A stretch of 64,000 bases of DNA from positions 43,485,832 through 43,549,831 of the forward strand of contig NC_053046.1 in assembly GCF_003473485.1 (NCBI RefSeq), in the 5' to 3' direction. Positions 1-10,991 of the stretch are shown here, in pieces (positions within the stretch are counted from its first letter, which is position 1; every line of letters begins with the position of its first letter). The DNA comes from Medicago truncatula (lineage: Eukaryota > Streptophyta > Magnoliopsida > Fabales > Fabaceae). The translations under genes were made by a program, and so were the position numbers. The notes beneath the pieces were generated by a model. That model did not search any database and was not told the DNA's origin. It was given only the letters and a program-made list of their open reading frames with translations.

Positions 1-1
1 A

Positions 2-511
2 GATATCTATACAGACATAACAATCAACGTCAATTCCGAGGGAAACATAAGAGCTCATCGAGCTGTTCTGTCTTCACAATCATCTGTGTTTCGCAGCATG
101 TTTTCACATAATGTTAAGGAGACTGATTTGTCTACGATAAACATCACCGACATGTCAATTCAATCTTTTCAGACGTTTATAAATTTTCTTTATGGAAATG
201 TTAATGATGAAGAGTTTCTTATGCATAGATTGGACCTATTACATGCAGCTGACAAGTATGACATCTATGAGTTAAGAGAGGCATGTCAAAAGAGTCTTCA
301 AGAAGATATTGATCCAAAAAATGTACTTGAGAGACTCCAAATTGCATCTTTGTATCAATTAACAACATTGAAGTTTAGTTGTATGCAATATCTTGTGAAA
401 TTTGGCAAAATATATGATATTCAGGGTGATTTAAGTTCATTCTTGCAAACTGCTGATAGAGATTTGATATGCGAAGTCTTCAATGAAATTCTTGATGCTT
501 GGAAAAAGTGA
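2..511 (+). CDS. BTB/POZ domain protein, last exon only (5' part outside window)
   Basis: The reading frame is open from base 2, so the exon begins before the window; the ATG at 86 is internal. The 169 visible codons cover most of a BTB/POZ domain (motif RAHRAVLSSQSSVFRSMF, then FINFLYGN) and the short helical tail that ends in QTADRDLICEVF. BTB proteins of this plant class (Arabidopsis At1g21780 type) usually act as substrate adaptors for CUL3 ubiquitin ligases; that role is known for the family and inferred here. The fragment is colinear with the complete gene at 36656-38420, including LQEDI and the conserved LERLQ/LERLH segment, so the two are paralogues. No frameshift or stop interrupts the visible part, which ends at a TGA at 509-511. 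The missing exons should encode the N-terminal region that carries the VAQWR-like motif in the other copy. Confidence 0.85.
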   Translation, partial: DIYTDITINVNSEGNIRAHRAVLSSQSSVFRSMFSHNVKETDLSTINITDMSIQSFQTFINFLYGNVNDEEFLMHRLDLLHAADKYDIYELREACQKSLQEDIDPKNVLERLQIASLYQLTTLKFSCMQYLVKFGKIYDIQGDLSSFLQTADRDLICEVFNEILDAWKK

Positions 512-739
512 TATAGATCTTCCAAATTTTTAAAGATAGGAAGACTAGATGCTACTATACATAGATAGGTTGTTTGGTTATTGGTTGTCCATGATTGTTT
601 TATTTTTTTCTTGATTTCAATGTGTATATATATATATATAGGTAATGTTCTTTATTGGGAGCTATTCCTTTGTGTTTAGCACTCTAATGTGAATAATTTT
701 CTATGCATTTGAATGATTTGTTTTCTCATTCGTGTTTAG

Positions 740-1965
740 CACTCTAATGTGTATAATTCCTTTCACAATACCATTATCTTAGTCTTCTTCACAACATTAT
801 CCCATTATGCAGCATATAGCATTATATCAATATGCAACACTTTATCGCGTTCTGCTAACATGTGATCACGGTTCTGAGAAAAATCACATCTTTAAAAGAA
901 CAACTCACATGTATTCTTAAGAATAAAATCCAGAAAGTACAGTCTCTTTCCAAATCACGCCATCACCTAACCATGTTATACCATACTAAAAGCACAGTCT
1001 CTTTTGCAGCTTTAGGAAGAAAGCTAAAAGCTTGAAACCAATTTTTATACCTAAACTTGCATAACTCTACCGCGTCCATGTAAGAACATGGATGCATCTC
1101 TAAATAGTCTTCAATTTTGCCGGTATCCCAAGCAATACTTTCCAAACTTCCTTTCACAGTACCATTGTCTCAATCTTCTTCACAACCTTATCCGTTCATC
1201 TTCATGCAACATTTTAACATTTATATCAATCTACAACACTTTATTCTACTGACACCACCTAACCCATGTATGAGAAAAATGACATCGTTAAAGAAACTTG
1301 TTAAACTGATATCTTTGAAATTACACAATGAAACAATTCACATGAATGTAAATATAAAACCAATCATACTAACAACACAACACTCCTACCATAACCTCTT
1401 TCACAGAGTCAGCTTGAAGCTCAAAACCAGTGTGTACCTGAAGCTGCATAACGTTGCTGCACTGCACTTATATAAAGAACACGGTCACACTGCTAAACAG
1501 TACTCTACAATTTTGCACTTGTTGGCAATACCATTGTCCCAATCTTCTTCACGGCCATATCTCTTAATGCAGCATACTGATATTATATCAATCTGCAACA
1601 CTTAATTTATTGCATTCGACATACACACAATCTGAAGCACATAACCTATGTATCAATCTGATGAGAAAATAACATCTTCAAAGAAACGTGTTAAACTCAT
1701 AACTTTGGAATGACACAATGGAACAGTTCACCAGTAATCTTCGGAATGAATGTGAATATATGATGGAACGAGTGTATCATGTAATTTCTTACAGACACCT
1801 GATAAACACGGTAAACAAAATCATATATGAAAACACCGGATATGCCATTGACAGAAAAGATTATGTTATTACTGAGGTAATCGGATTTATATGTCAATTT
1901 TGAATTCAACATAACAAACTCAAGGTTTTCCCTTAACAACAAGGTTCCTCTTCAACCAAATTTAT
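740..1965. repeat. Degenerate tandem repeats, period about 370-390 bp
   Basis: The phrase accattgtctcaatcttctt and close variants recur near 768, 1160 and 1531, each followed by a similar cttatc/catattaacattatatcaa block and a gagaaaaat..catc..aaagaaac block. At least three diverged units are visible. Short open frames in it, for example 963-1157 on the minus strand, look protein-like but match no family I know. The 3' half of this block (about 1138-1970) recurs at 7090-7810. Confidence 0.6.
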
Positions 1966-2093
1966 CAACAAAACAACTACTGCAGACATGTTCCCTTATT
2001 GATCAAGGTAGTCATGGAAACAAAAAACATCAACATCTAATGATAATATAAACTTCTATGCTTAACAATAATACAATTCATCTTCAACTTGGA

Positions 2094-2235
2094 TCTTGTT
2101 AAGAGTCCCACATCAGTTAGGAGTTGGCCTGATAATTTGTTTATAAGTGGGAGCAATCCTCACCTCACAAGCCGGTTTTGTGGAGTTGTGTTAGGCCCAA
2201 CGACAATTTCTAATATGGTATAGCCTCTTCACGAT
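2094..2235 (+). mobile_element. LTR fragment with adjoining primer-binding-site-like remnant
   Basis: The block carries the pattern common to plant LTR ends: gagtcccacatcagttagg, then cctcacctcacaagccggtt, then gttaggcccaacgac. It is followed by atggtatagcctc, which resembles a damaged tggtatcagagcc primer-binding site. No internal retrotransposon coding region follows, so it is probably a solo or truncated LTR, possibly from a TRIM-type element. Confidence 0.5.
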
Positions 2236-2420
2236 TCTTTGGACCACCTGTTATCAGGTTTCGTTATCGGACCACTCATCAGTTCTAGTTGCAAGTATTG
2301 ATATCTCTAATTTCTGATCCCAAACTCACTTGATCTTTTCATGGATTAAGTGTAATTGGGAACAGAGATTAGAGAATTCAAGGACTAGCAGAGGCACCCA
2401 AGGTGCAATTGGATCTTTGC

Positions 2421-2578
2421 AGAAGAAAAGAAAACAGAGAGAGAAAGAACAAGAAATAAGGAGAAAAGAAAATACACAAAAAAAAAAAAAACAGAGAGAG
2501 AAAGAACAAGAAATAAGGAGAAAAGAAAATACACAAAAAAAAAAAAAACAGAGAGAGAAAGAACAAGAAATAAGGAGT
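2421..2578 (+). repeat. 57-bp purine-rich tandem repeat, about 2.7 copies
   Basis: A unit containing cagagagagaaagaacaag, then aaataaggag and an A-run, repeats with a spacing of 57 bp (anchors at 2435, 2492 and 2549). The period is a multiple of three, so a repeated 19-residue basic/acidic peptide can be read, but no gene context supports translation. Confidence 0.8.
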
Positions 2579-3569
2579 CCAATTTTTGAGTGGTGATCCG
2601 GATAAAATTCCACTAGTTTGTTTGAATATATGTCCACGTATACATTTGAATATGTCTACACACATAACCATGGTTGGTATTTGAAGAATTAAAACAAAAT
2701 ATTTATTTCTTAGTCATATTCATTCACACACTTCTTCTAATTCTCACATTTGCCTATGGAAATATATGTCAGATTTCATCTCTATAGTCAGATTTTTACA
2801 TTTAATCAAAATCAAATTTCATATAAAATATTATTCATAATTTACACGAATATATGAAAATATATGAATTTTGGTTGGTTTTTCCCTTTACAATTTTATC
2901 CTTTATTTAAAATATTTTATTTACTATATTATCTTTGATTATAATATAATTTTAATTATTAATTAAAAAATAGATAAATCTCATTATAATATTCCTTTTA
3001 TAATGGAAACAATATTATTTTAAAAATATAGAAAGAAAATACGAGATTTTTGGGTTGGTTTTTTCATTATTTCAATTATACTCTTAAATTTTGTTCCTAT
3101 TATAATGTTATATTATTGTTGTCATTGAAAGATAATAATTTATATTATTTTTTCAATATTGTTGTGTAACTAAAAAAATAAGATTACAATAAGCCATAAA
3201 CATGTAACATAATTTTAATAAAAATCTAAATTTCATAAATAATTTTTTTTAATTAAATGCATTCTCGCAATAAGAAGAACAAGATATATTAAATTTTAAC
3301 AATTATTTTCACGACAACATGTGAAACAACAATGCCAAAGAAAAACAAATATTAACATAAAAACCAACAATATAAACAGAAAGTAAAGACATAATATGAA
3401 TATCGGAAAAAAAATAATGACAGAAATTGTCAAAAAATAATTATACAAATATCATTTTACTCGTGAGTTTAAATTCTCACAAAGCATAAATATCATTTCT
3501 CAAATGACAAATAGACGATAGAAAAATAATAGCATACTTTCTTTTGAGTATTCTCTCTATTATCCACTT
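2579..3569. other. AT-rich intergenic DNA with Helitron-like similarity
   Basis: No gene is visible. The part from about 2990 to 3130 (gaaagaaaatacgagattt, then ttcaattatactcttaaatt) resembles the Helitron-like copies at 38530-39180, so it is probably a relic of the same family. The rest is simple AT-rich sequence. Confidence 0.4.
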
Positions 3570-3690
3570 TTTTTTTTGGTTTTTTTTTTTTGGTCTAGTA
3601 CCTAATGACTGGAGTTCACACAATTAAATCTGAAGAAATAGAGTGTCCTGGATTCGAACCCCGACCTCTGCAAAGTTTATTGAGCGACTT
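3570..3690 (-). mobile_element. tRNA-derived SINE fragment
   Basis: Read on the minus strand this holds a box-B-like GGTTCGAATCC-type core (plus strand ggattcgaaccccgacctct at 3651-3670) followed by a poly-A tract (plus-strand T-runs at 3568-3590). It matches the SINE family intact at 26864-27003, but its 5' end with box A is lost. It ends only about 60 bp before the F-box start codon. Confidence 0.6.
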
Positions 3691-3752
3691 CACTGAAATC
3701 AATACATGTCCTACAATACATGTCAGAAAAACAACACTCTCTTTCGTAACTG

Positions 3753-4955
3753 ATGGATACCCATCCGCCGAATTCACGGCGTCTCCGACGTCGATCCAAT
3801 CCATCGCCGTCAGTAATCCTCCCCGACGAGCTTATCACCGAAATATTATCATGGCTTCCAGTGAAATCTCTGATGCAGATGAAATGTGTAAGTATTTCTT
3901 GGAACACTCTAATCTCCAATCCTAAATTCGTCAAAATTCATCTTTATCGATCCACACGAAACCCTTACTTCTCGTCACTAGTCTTTACGCCGCAGCTCGA
4001 TGATTACAGTTTCACACACTTCCCCGTTAGTAGTTTACTTCAAAACCTTCGGATCACGATTCCTAGGAATTATTACTACCGTTTGACTAACAAGGATTGT
4101 AGCAAAATTGTTGGTTCATGCAATGGATTGATTTGTTTGCTCGGTTATTCTTATAACGCGATTATTAGTATTAATAATAAAAATGTTTGGTTCCGTTTCT
4201 GGAACCCCGCTACCAGGAGAATATCTGATAAATTAGGGTCCATGTCTTGTTCGAGAGATTGTATTTTCGTATTTTGTTATGATAATTCAATCGACATTTA
4301 TAAGTTGGTGGAATTAGGTTGGAGTGGCAACAATGATCCTCAAACGAAAACCAAGGTGAGAGTCTTTAGTTTGGAAGATAATGTTTGGAGAACTATTCAA
4401 AGTTTTCCGGTAGTTCCTCTTCAATTGCTTAATTCCACGGGGTTTGATAGTGTACATTTGAATTGCACTGTTAATTGGTTGGCCAATCAAAGTGACCGTT
4501 GGAATGACAGTACTAGAGAATGTGTGATTCTTTCCTTTGATCTTGGTAGAGAGAAATACACACAGTTTATGCCCCCTAAAGGTTTTGATAGTTTTGGACT
4601 TCCGAGTATTTGTGCATTGAAAGACTCCTTGTCTTTGTATCATAATTTCAAGAATACTGATTTAGTTATATGGAAGATGATAGAATTTGGAGATGAAAAT
4701 TCTTGGACTCAATTCCACAAAGTTAGCTATCACAATATTCCAAAGAATTACAAACAGGGTGGTAGCCTGCTTATAAGATTAATACCGTTGCATCTTTCTG
4801 AGAACGGTGAAACAATGGTATTGGCGGACATGATTCAAAACCGAGTGATTCTCTATAACCTGAGAACAAACAGAGCAAAGAAAACTAGGATTAACAGAAA
4901 GATATGTTGGTCCTCAATGAAAGATTATGTCGAAAGCTTGGTTTCAACTTCTTGA
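3753..4955 (+). CDS. F-box protein with F-box-associated interaction domain
   Basis: This single-exon gene of 400 codons starts with a short basic leader. The F-box follows at about residues 20-65 (LPDELITEILSWLPVKSLMQ, then CVSISWNTLISNPKFVKIHL). The remaining 330 residues have the F-box-associated (FBA/kelch-like) layout: GSCNGLICLL near 125-135, then FWNPATRRIS, a VRVFSLEDNVWR segment, LNCTVNWLA, ILSFDLGREKY, and the ending SMKDYVESLVSTS typical of the large legume families. Such proteins bind SKP1 in SCF ubiquitin ligases and choose substrates with the C-terminal domain; the target is unknown. The frame is intact and the length is normal. The ATG at 3753 is the first that gives the full F-box. 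A SINE lies just upstream, so the promoter may be new or displaced; no TATA box was clear. Confidence 0.9.
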   Translation: MDTHPPNSRRLRRRSNPSPSVILPDELITEILSWLPVKSLMQMKCVSISWNTLISNPKFVKIHLYRSTRNPYFSSLVFTPQLDDYSFTHFPVSSLLQNLRITIPRNYYYRLTNKDCSKIVGSCNGLICLLGYSYNAIISINNKNVWFRFWNPATRRISDKLGSMSCSRDCIFVFCYDNSIDIYKLVELGWSGNNDPQTKTKVRVFSLEDNVWRTIQSFPVVPLQLLNSTGFDSVHLNCTVNWLANQSDRWNDSTRECVILSFDLGREKYTQFMPPKGFDSFGLPSICALKDSLSLYHNFKNTDLVIWKMIEFGDENSWTQFHKVSYHNIPKNYKQGGSLLIRLIPLHLSENGETMVLADMIQNRVILYNLRTNRAKKTRINRKICWSSMKDYVESLVSTS

Positions 4956-5151
4956 AAGTAAGTTCTTCTGGCTTTATACTTTTTTTGAATTTATATTACT
5001 TCATGTACTTAGTTACTATGGTGTGATAATTTTCTTTACTGTCACACATGCTGAATTAACCGACTTATCCTATTATCATATTAAGATCTCAGTTATGCAT
5101 GTATATTTAAAGCATATACTGTTTTTGCTAATCAATATATATATATATATA

Positions 5152-6725
5152 TATATATTGAATATTCTTCTTCGTCCGATTACATCAATTCAAGTAAATG
5201 CGTGATGATTATCGAAGTGAGAGTTATTATTTTTATACCTTATAATGACATACTCCTTATTGTTGATGTTGATAACTAACATGCTACTATTGTAAATGTT
5301 GATCCCTTAAACCCCATAGACCACATTAACTTGTGCAGAATAATCCCACTTCCCATACTTGGTGAGGTAATTTATAATGTGTCCGGTTTGATACTATAAT
5401 ACTCAAATTGGAAGTGAGAATGATAATTCAGCATAATAGCTTTAAGTTAGACTAATTTATTTCATGCGTTTAGAACACTCTGGTTAAGGGTTTAGTTTTA
5501 TGAGGTTAAGGTCAGTGAGTTATGATGAAACTATGTATCTTTCTTCTGAAATGAAGATTAAGTAATACGTAATTAAACAAAATTGAGTAACTGCAGATTG
5601 TAATCTTTCAAACCAAGCTCTTTGGCCTTGTTTGAGGCCACAAACAAGTCTATTTAGCTTGCAAATTAGGGAGCCATCTGATGCCTTAGCCTAGGGAGAG
5701 TGCAAGAGTCAAAATTAGTGACAAGTTTGACTATCAGAAAGAATATCTTAGTGTAGTCAAACCTGTGTTACTGGTGAAATCTTTGGGCCACTAATTTTGC
5801 CTTTTAAAATTTAAATTTGTTAGTGTTATAAGGTCTAAGGAAGGGAATATATCCACTATCCCAAAGTTTTCGATGAACTTTTTGTCAGGATAGTGATGAT
5901 ATAATAGGAAGTATTTGGACTCTTGATTTAGAGAATGAGAAGAAGGTCTGTTAATTCCAAAAATTGAATGTGTAAATTAGTTTGAGCAAATAAGCTAAGG
6001 CTAGTTTAAACAATTTGCTTTTGTTTCTTCTCATCAGATACATTTTGATGATGAGTATGGTGATAAATCAATGCATGATGTTTGTCTAGTTCAACAAGAA
6101 ATTTTTGATATTCAGACGATGAACTTGAACTGAATGAACATGGTTAAATTGCTTGATTTTTCTTTAAGAGGATACGCCCAAGTGAACCATGTGCATGCAT
6201 CGTCACAAGCCAAAGATTGGAATATCTGCAAGAAAGTTCAAGTGGGACTGGGTCACCATAAACCACAAAAGACCATTTCTAATTGATACTGATATTCAGT
6301 AATTGATGATGTCGAGGTGGGTGATGCACCTTACTCTAACATCAAGCCAAGCAAAATTCAGAAATACTTTTAGTTGGCAAAGGCATGTTACAAAGTTTGA
6401 GAATGTCTTTTGACCTTTCATGATATTTCATGATAAAGGGTAACCAAGCCTGCAAATCCATGATGATACAAAGGAAGGAATTGAACTGAGCAGAATTGGA
6501 GTCTGTAAGACAGAGAGCAAATGGTCCTGAAGGATCGGCGTTAGCATGGAAAAAAACAGTATTGTGAAATTCAAGATAAACCAAATTGTACCTAACAAAT
6601 CGACTCACGCTAACTAAATAAATATTGAATTTCTTCTTGGTCCGACAGTGATTACACCAAATGTTTTTGGAAGTGAGACTTATTTTATTTCTATACCTAG
6701 TAATGATATACTGCTATTAAATTTT
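5152..6725 (-). mobile_element. Decayed Ty1/copia retrotransposon with flanking direct repeats
   Basis: On the minus strand two copia blocks can be read in the expected order. One is integrase, near 6290-6110, with WFTWAYPLKEKSSN and MFIQFKFIV. The other is reverse transcriptase, near 5700-5560, with SLICKLNRLVCGLKQ and RAWFERLQSAVTQF. Both are broken by stops and frameshifts and the DNA between them is eroded. The region is bounded by two similar stretches (5152-5270 and 6620-6725, both beginning ttgaat-ttcttc-t-gtccga), which may be LTR remnants or duplicated flank. Confidence 0.6.
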
Positions 6726-7089
6726 ATTTATATACCCTTGTGTCAGCTGCGGTTTAGACTATTATTATTGCATTGTCGCAGATAGAAACTAATTTCTTTA
6801 TTTTTAATTTCACTATTGAGAAATAGGCATTTGCTTTCTTGTGGCTTTGTTCTTATGATGTGTTCTGTTTTTTCACTCTCCTGTCTGATGGGAAATCTTT
6901 TTGAATTGTAGATCTACAACCTTAACTTTGAGCAAATCATGCATTATTGATGGTACATGTCTTGATGGTGAGATGAAAGAGGCTTATTGGAGTTACATTC
7001 TCTTCAGCTATAGTATCTGTTCTAGTTAAGATTAATTGTAGAAATGATATGCAAAAGATGTTCAGAATGTCTTACAAAATTCTACAACA
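6726..7089. other. Intergenic, nothing recognised
   Basis: The sequence is AT-rich, with no open frame of note, no repeat boundary and no RNA gene that I can see. Confidence 0.4.
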
Positions 7090-7810
7090 CAATTGATTCT
7101 TAAGACTATAAAACCAACCATACTAACAACACAACACTCCCACCATAACCTAACCTCTCACAGTGTCAGCTTGAAGCTCGAAACCAATGTGTACCTGCAT
7201 AACTTTGCGGCACATACAAAAAGAACATAGACACAAAACTAAACACTACTTTGAATCCCGTGCTACATGCTTTCCAAACTTCCTTTCACAATACCATTGT
7301 CTCAATCTTCTTCACAACCACATCTCTTAATGTAGCATATTAACATTATATTGATCTGAAACACTTTATCGCATTCGGCTGACACACAATCTGAAGCACA
7401 TAACCTTATTTATCAATCTGATGAGAAAAATACTATCTTTAAAGAAACGTGTTAGACTAATAACTTTGGAATTACACAATGGAACAGTGTGTTAGACTAA
7501 TAACTTTGGAATTACACAATGGAACAGTTCACTTGTAATCTTCAGAATAAAATCCAAAAGGCATGTAATATGTATATGAATGGAACAAGTGTAACACTTG
7601 CTTTCCTACAGACACCAGATAAGCATGTTAAACAAAATCAAATATGAAAACACCGGATAAGCCATTAAAAGAAAAGATTATGTTATTATTACTGAGGTAA
7701 TCTGATTTATATGTCAAATTTGAATTCAACATAGCAAACTCAAGGTCTTCGCTTAACAACAAGGTTCCTCCTTCAACCAAATTTATCAACAAAACAACTA
7801 GATAATATAA
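7090..7810. repeat. Second copy of the 1138-1970 block
   Basis: Long stretches match the block near 1356-1960 in the same order and orientation, for example ctaacaacacaacactcc, gtcagcttgaagctc, gaggtaatc-gatttatatgtcaa and aacaacaaggttcctc. This copy carries an extra local duplication: ttagactaataactttggaa occurs twice, about 40 bp apart, at 7451-7530. The two copies flank the F-box gene and the copia relic. Confidence 0.75.
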
Positions 7811-8215
7811 AACATCACATCAACATAAATTGGAATTTTTAAATAAATAAATCCCCCTTCTTTTTCCCCATTATTCTTAACTCTTCACATTATGACGGTG
7901 TTACTTATTTTCATGCATATTGCATGTGTTTTAACACTCTTGTTTCCAAAAATGAATGGAACTTCAATTGTGATGAGTTTGCTATATAACATTGTCATCG
8001 GTCTGTCACACACTAATTCTTTGTTTTATTGTAATGGACCAGATGTTCTTTTCCACTTCAATATTTGCACGACGACCACCTCATGCAATGCTATGGTAAT
8101 AATTTGGTTGAGATTTAAGTGAGTGCAAATATTCTTTAGCTTTCTTGCTATCTTGTGTGTAGACAATTTTCACTCGCATGCATGTGAAGAGTTTAGTTGA
8201 TTCTCCTTGCATGCA
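7811..8215. other. Intergenic, nothing recognised
   Basis: A 76-codon open frame at 7892-8122 has no recognisable domain and lies in low-complexity AT-rich sequence. I do not call it a gene. Confidence 0.35.
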
Positions 8216-8683
8216 TGAATATAAGGATATTTTTCAAGATAATTTAATAAGTTTGACATGTGTTATTAAATTCATATGTAATGTAACAGAAAATATTGGA
8301 TTCTTTATAAAAAATAAACTTTAATCACCTGTTCGAATGGTGGAAATATGATACAAATAAATTTTGATCACTTGTTTGAATGTTGGAATCTTCTATCTTG
8401 AGATTTTTGGATTTAGAAAATTCAAATCCATCAGTGTTAGGACTATCACGAGGAGAATTAACTAATAATGATGGGTTTGACATTTCCAATTCTAAATATA
8501 ACGATAGAAGATTCCACCATTCAAATATGTGATCAAAGTTTGTTTTATCTTATAGTGGTATTTTATAAATATTCAATAATGTTTATCTTTAAAAAAATCC
8601 AATATTCTTTTGTTACATCACTTGTGAGTTTAATAACACATGTCGGACTCATTAAAATATGTTGAAAAATATCCTTATATTCA
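8216..8683. mobile_element. 468-bp foldback MITE
   Basis: The two halves are inverted copies. The left end tgaatataaggatatttttc is mirrored by the right end gaaaaatatccttatattca, and inner segments such as taacacatgtc/gacatgtgtta and agaagattcca/tggaatcttct pair as well. The axis lies near 8440. A clear target duplication was not seen. Transcription across it would give a long hairpin RNA. Confidence 0.75.
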
Positions 8684-8688
8684 ATTTT

Positions 8689-8894
8689 GATCAAAGTATT
8701 TCAAAGTCTAATCTTGACTATAAGGACAATGAAGCACCGTCTCTAAAGCAAACAATTTTAGATCAACCAGTACAAATACAACAATTAGATCAACTAGTAC
8801 ATAGACATTCATTTCACTATTTGATCTAGTATTGTTTGCTTTACAGGACAAGCTTCCCTGATTGTAGTGAAGATTAGACTCAAAGACTTTGATC
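8689..8894. mobile_element. 206-bp foldback element
   Basis: The ends are inverted copies: gatcaaagtatttcaaagtc at the left and gactcaaagactttgatc at the right. The inner part also pairs (aaagcaaacaat with attgtttgcttt). It abuts the previous foldback with only a few bases between. Confidence 0.7.
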
Positions 8895-9390
8895 TAAATT
8901 ACTATGATCCTCACTAGCTCTATGATCCTTCGTTAGATCTTGCATATGTTGTGTTCGCTTCCTATAAGCCTTCACAACAACATCTAGATTGCCTGCTGGG
9001 GTGCAACATTCTTGTAATCACCTGTGTTCGAAAGAATATATTCAATAATTCATTATAAAAGATAAAGCCAAGGCATTGTCCTCTCTGAGGATTGTGTGTA
9101 AGAAATAGAGAAAGTGTCAAATTAAATTTAAAGAAAGGAATCATGGTGAGTGAACATTGTCTAGACACGGAAAAGAAAAATAGCTAAAGAACACTTGCAC
9201 TCAGTTTACCTAGCTAAATTGACTCCCAAATCTCATTTGCACTTATTAACAACTTTCTCTACAAAATTAGTATCATCTCGTTACATGAGGTCAAAATGCA
9301 ATATTGAAGTGGCAAAGAACATCTGACCCTTTCAACTAAACAAGGAATTGATGTGACATAGGTATGCCAATATTGTAGCAAACTCGACAC
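8895..9390. other. Intergenic, nothing recognised
   Basis: No coding frame with recognisable content is present. The sequence lies between two foldback elements. Confidence 0.35.
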
Positions 9391-10697
9391 AATTGGAGTA
9401 CCCTTCTGCTGTGGGGTTATATCCATATCATGTTTGACAACTTGTGGTTAAAGTTCCAAATTCAGGAAGATCATCTTCCAGTTCCTTTCGAAGAATAGCA
9501 GAAGATAAAGATTGTTTTGGAACAACATCCAATCATATATAAAGTTTGATAACTTGTAGTTGAAGTTCCAAATTCAAATTATGGAAGATCGTCTTCCCAA
9601 CTCCTTTTGAAGAATAGCAGAAGATAAAGATTGGTTTGTAACAACATCCAATCTTCTCTTTTAGGAAGTTTGATAAATTGTAGTTGAAGTTTCGAATTCG
9701 AATTCTGGAAGATCGCCTTCTGCTTCCTTTTCAAGAATAACATAAGGTAAAGATTGTTTTGTAACAATAGTTACTACAAGAACTAACACAGGTCCAACAT
9801 GCTTCGATATTAAGTCAATATATGATGTTTCAACTTTAGCAGATACAACTTGTTTAATATATGTTGTGTCGTTTGATTTTCATAAGTCTTTATAGAAGTA
9901 AATTTGAAAATTTTCGTGTGGTTTGAGTTATACTCTGATTCTTGTCCCTCTCAATGCTATCCATTTACTTAGTAATATGAAGAACTTGATCCCTTTTTGT
10001 TGATGATTTTAAAGGTCAATTGATTCTAGTCTTGTTCGGTCACCAATTCATCGACCTTTAGAATCATCAACAAAAAGTGATCAAGGTCTTGATATTACTA
10101 AGCAAAGGGATAACATTGAAAGGGACAAGAATCAGAGTAAAACCCCCAACCACACCAAATTTTTTGAATTTACTAATGTAATGACTTGATAAAATCAGAA
10201 GACACTCAAGATATCAGATAAGTTGTATCTGTTAAAGTTGAAACATCAAATATTGACTTAAATTCGAAGCATGTTGGACTTGTGTTGTACCTGTTGTAAT
10301 TGTTGTTACAAAACAATCTTTAGTCTTCTGCTATTCTTCAAAAGGAACCAGAAAACATCTTCTAGAATGCGAATTTGAAACTTCAACTACAAGTTGTAAA
10401 ACTTCGCAGAAGAGAAGATTGGATGTTGTTACAAAACAATTTTTATCTTCTGTTATTCTTCAAAAGGAGCTGGAAGACGATCTTCTAGAATTTGAATTTG
10501 GAACTTCAAACACAAGTTATCAATCTTTACAGAAGAGAAGATTGGATGTTATTACAAAACAATCTTCATCTTTTGCTATTCTTCTAAAGGAATAGGAAGA
10601 CGGGATGAAAACATGGAATAGGATATGGATATATCCCATAGAAGTCCCCATAAAATAAAGTTTACAGAATACATGAGAATAAAGGGTACTCCAATTG
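9391..10697. mobile_element. 1.3-kb foldback element whose arms are tandem repeats
   Basis: The outer ends are mirror images (aattggagtaccctt at 9391 and aagggtactccaatt ending at 10697). The arms, about 630 bp each, pair along their length and meet at a loop near 10019-10052 (gttgatgattttaaaggtc against gacctttagaatcatcaac). Each arm contains three diverged tandem units of about 115-120 bp with the core aagaatagcagaagataaag. No transposase and no clear target duplication are visible. Short frames in it repeat a leucine- and lysine-rich peptide and are not convincing as genes. Confidence 0.8.
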
Positions 10698-10991
10698 CAA
10701 GATGAATGATAGTAAGAAAAATTATCATTATAGAAGTAAAAATGGCATTAAAAAAAGATGAAAATGAAGAATTGAGAATTAGGGGAGGAAAAATAAAGAG
10801 GGAATTTTTTTATTTAAATATTCAGTTTAATTTGATTTATATTTGTTAATATTTATTAAAAAAAGTATTAAAAAGTGATTATAGGGTTTTTGATGCAAAA
10901 GCTGAAATGATAAAGCTTCCAAAAGGTTCTACCCTTTTAGTGATAAAAATTTAAGGAACAAATGACTTAGATGCAAATTTAGTTAACACTT

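Noticed and set aside
963-1157. 64-codon minus-strand frame as a gene
   Set aside because: The peptide looks protein-like, but the DNA belongs to a degenerate tandem repeat, related units carry stops, and no family is recognised.
2326-2671. Repeated-peptide frames on both strands
   Set aside because: They are produced by the 57-bp tandem repeat; no start context, homologue or flanking exon supports them.
4927-5205. 92-codon frame after the F-box gene
   Set aside because: It starts inside the F-box coding end in another phase and runs through AT-rich simple repeat sequence.
9391-10697. CRISPR-like array, because of regular repeats
   Set aside because: Units are diverged, contiguous and inverted about a centre, and the genome is clearly a plant nuclear one.
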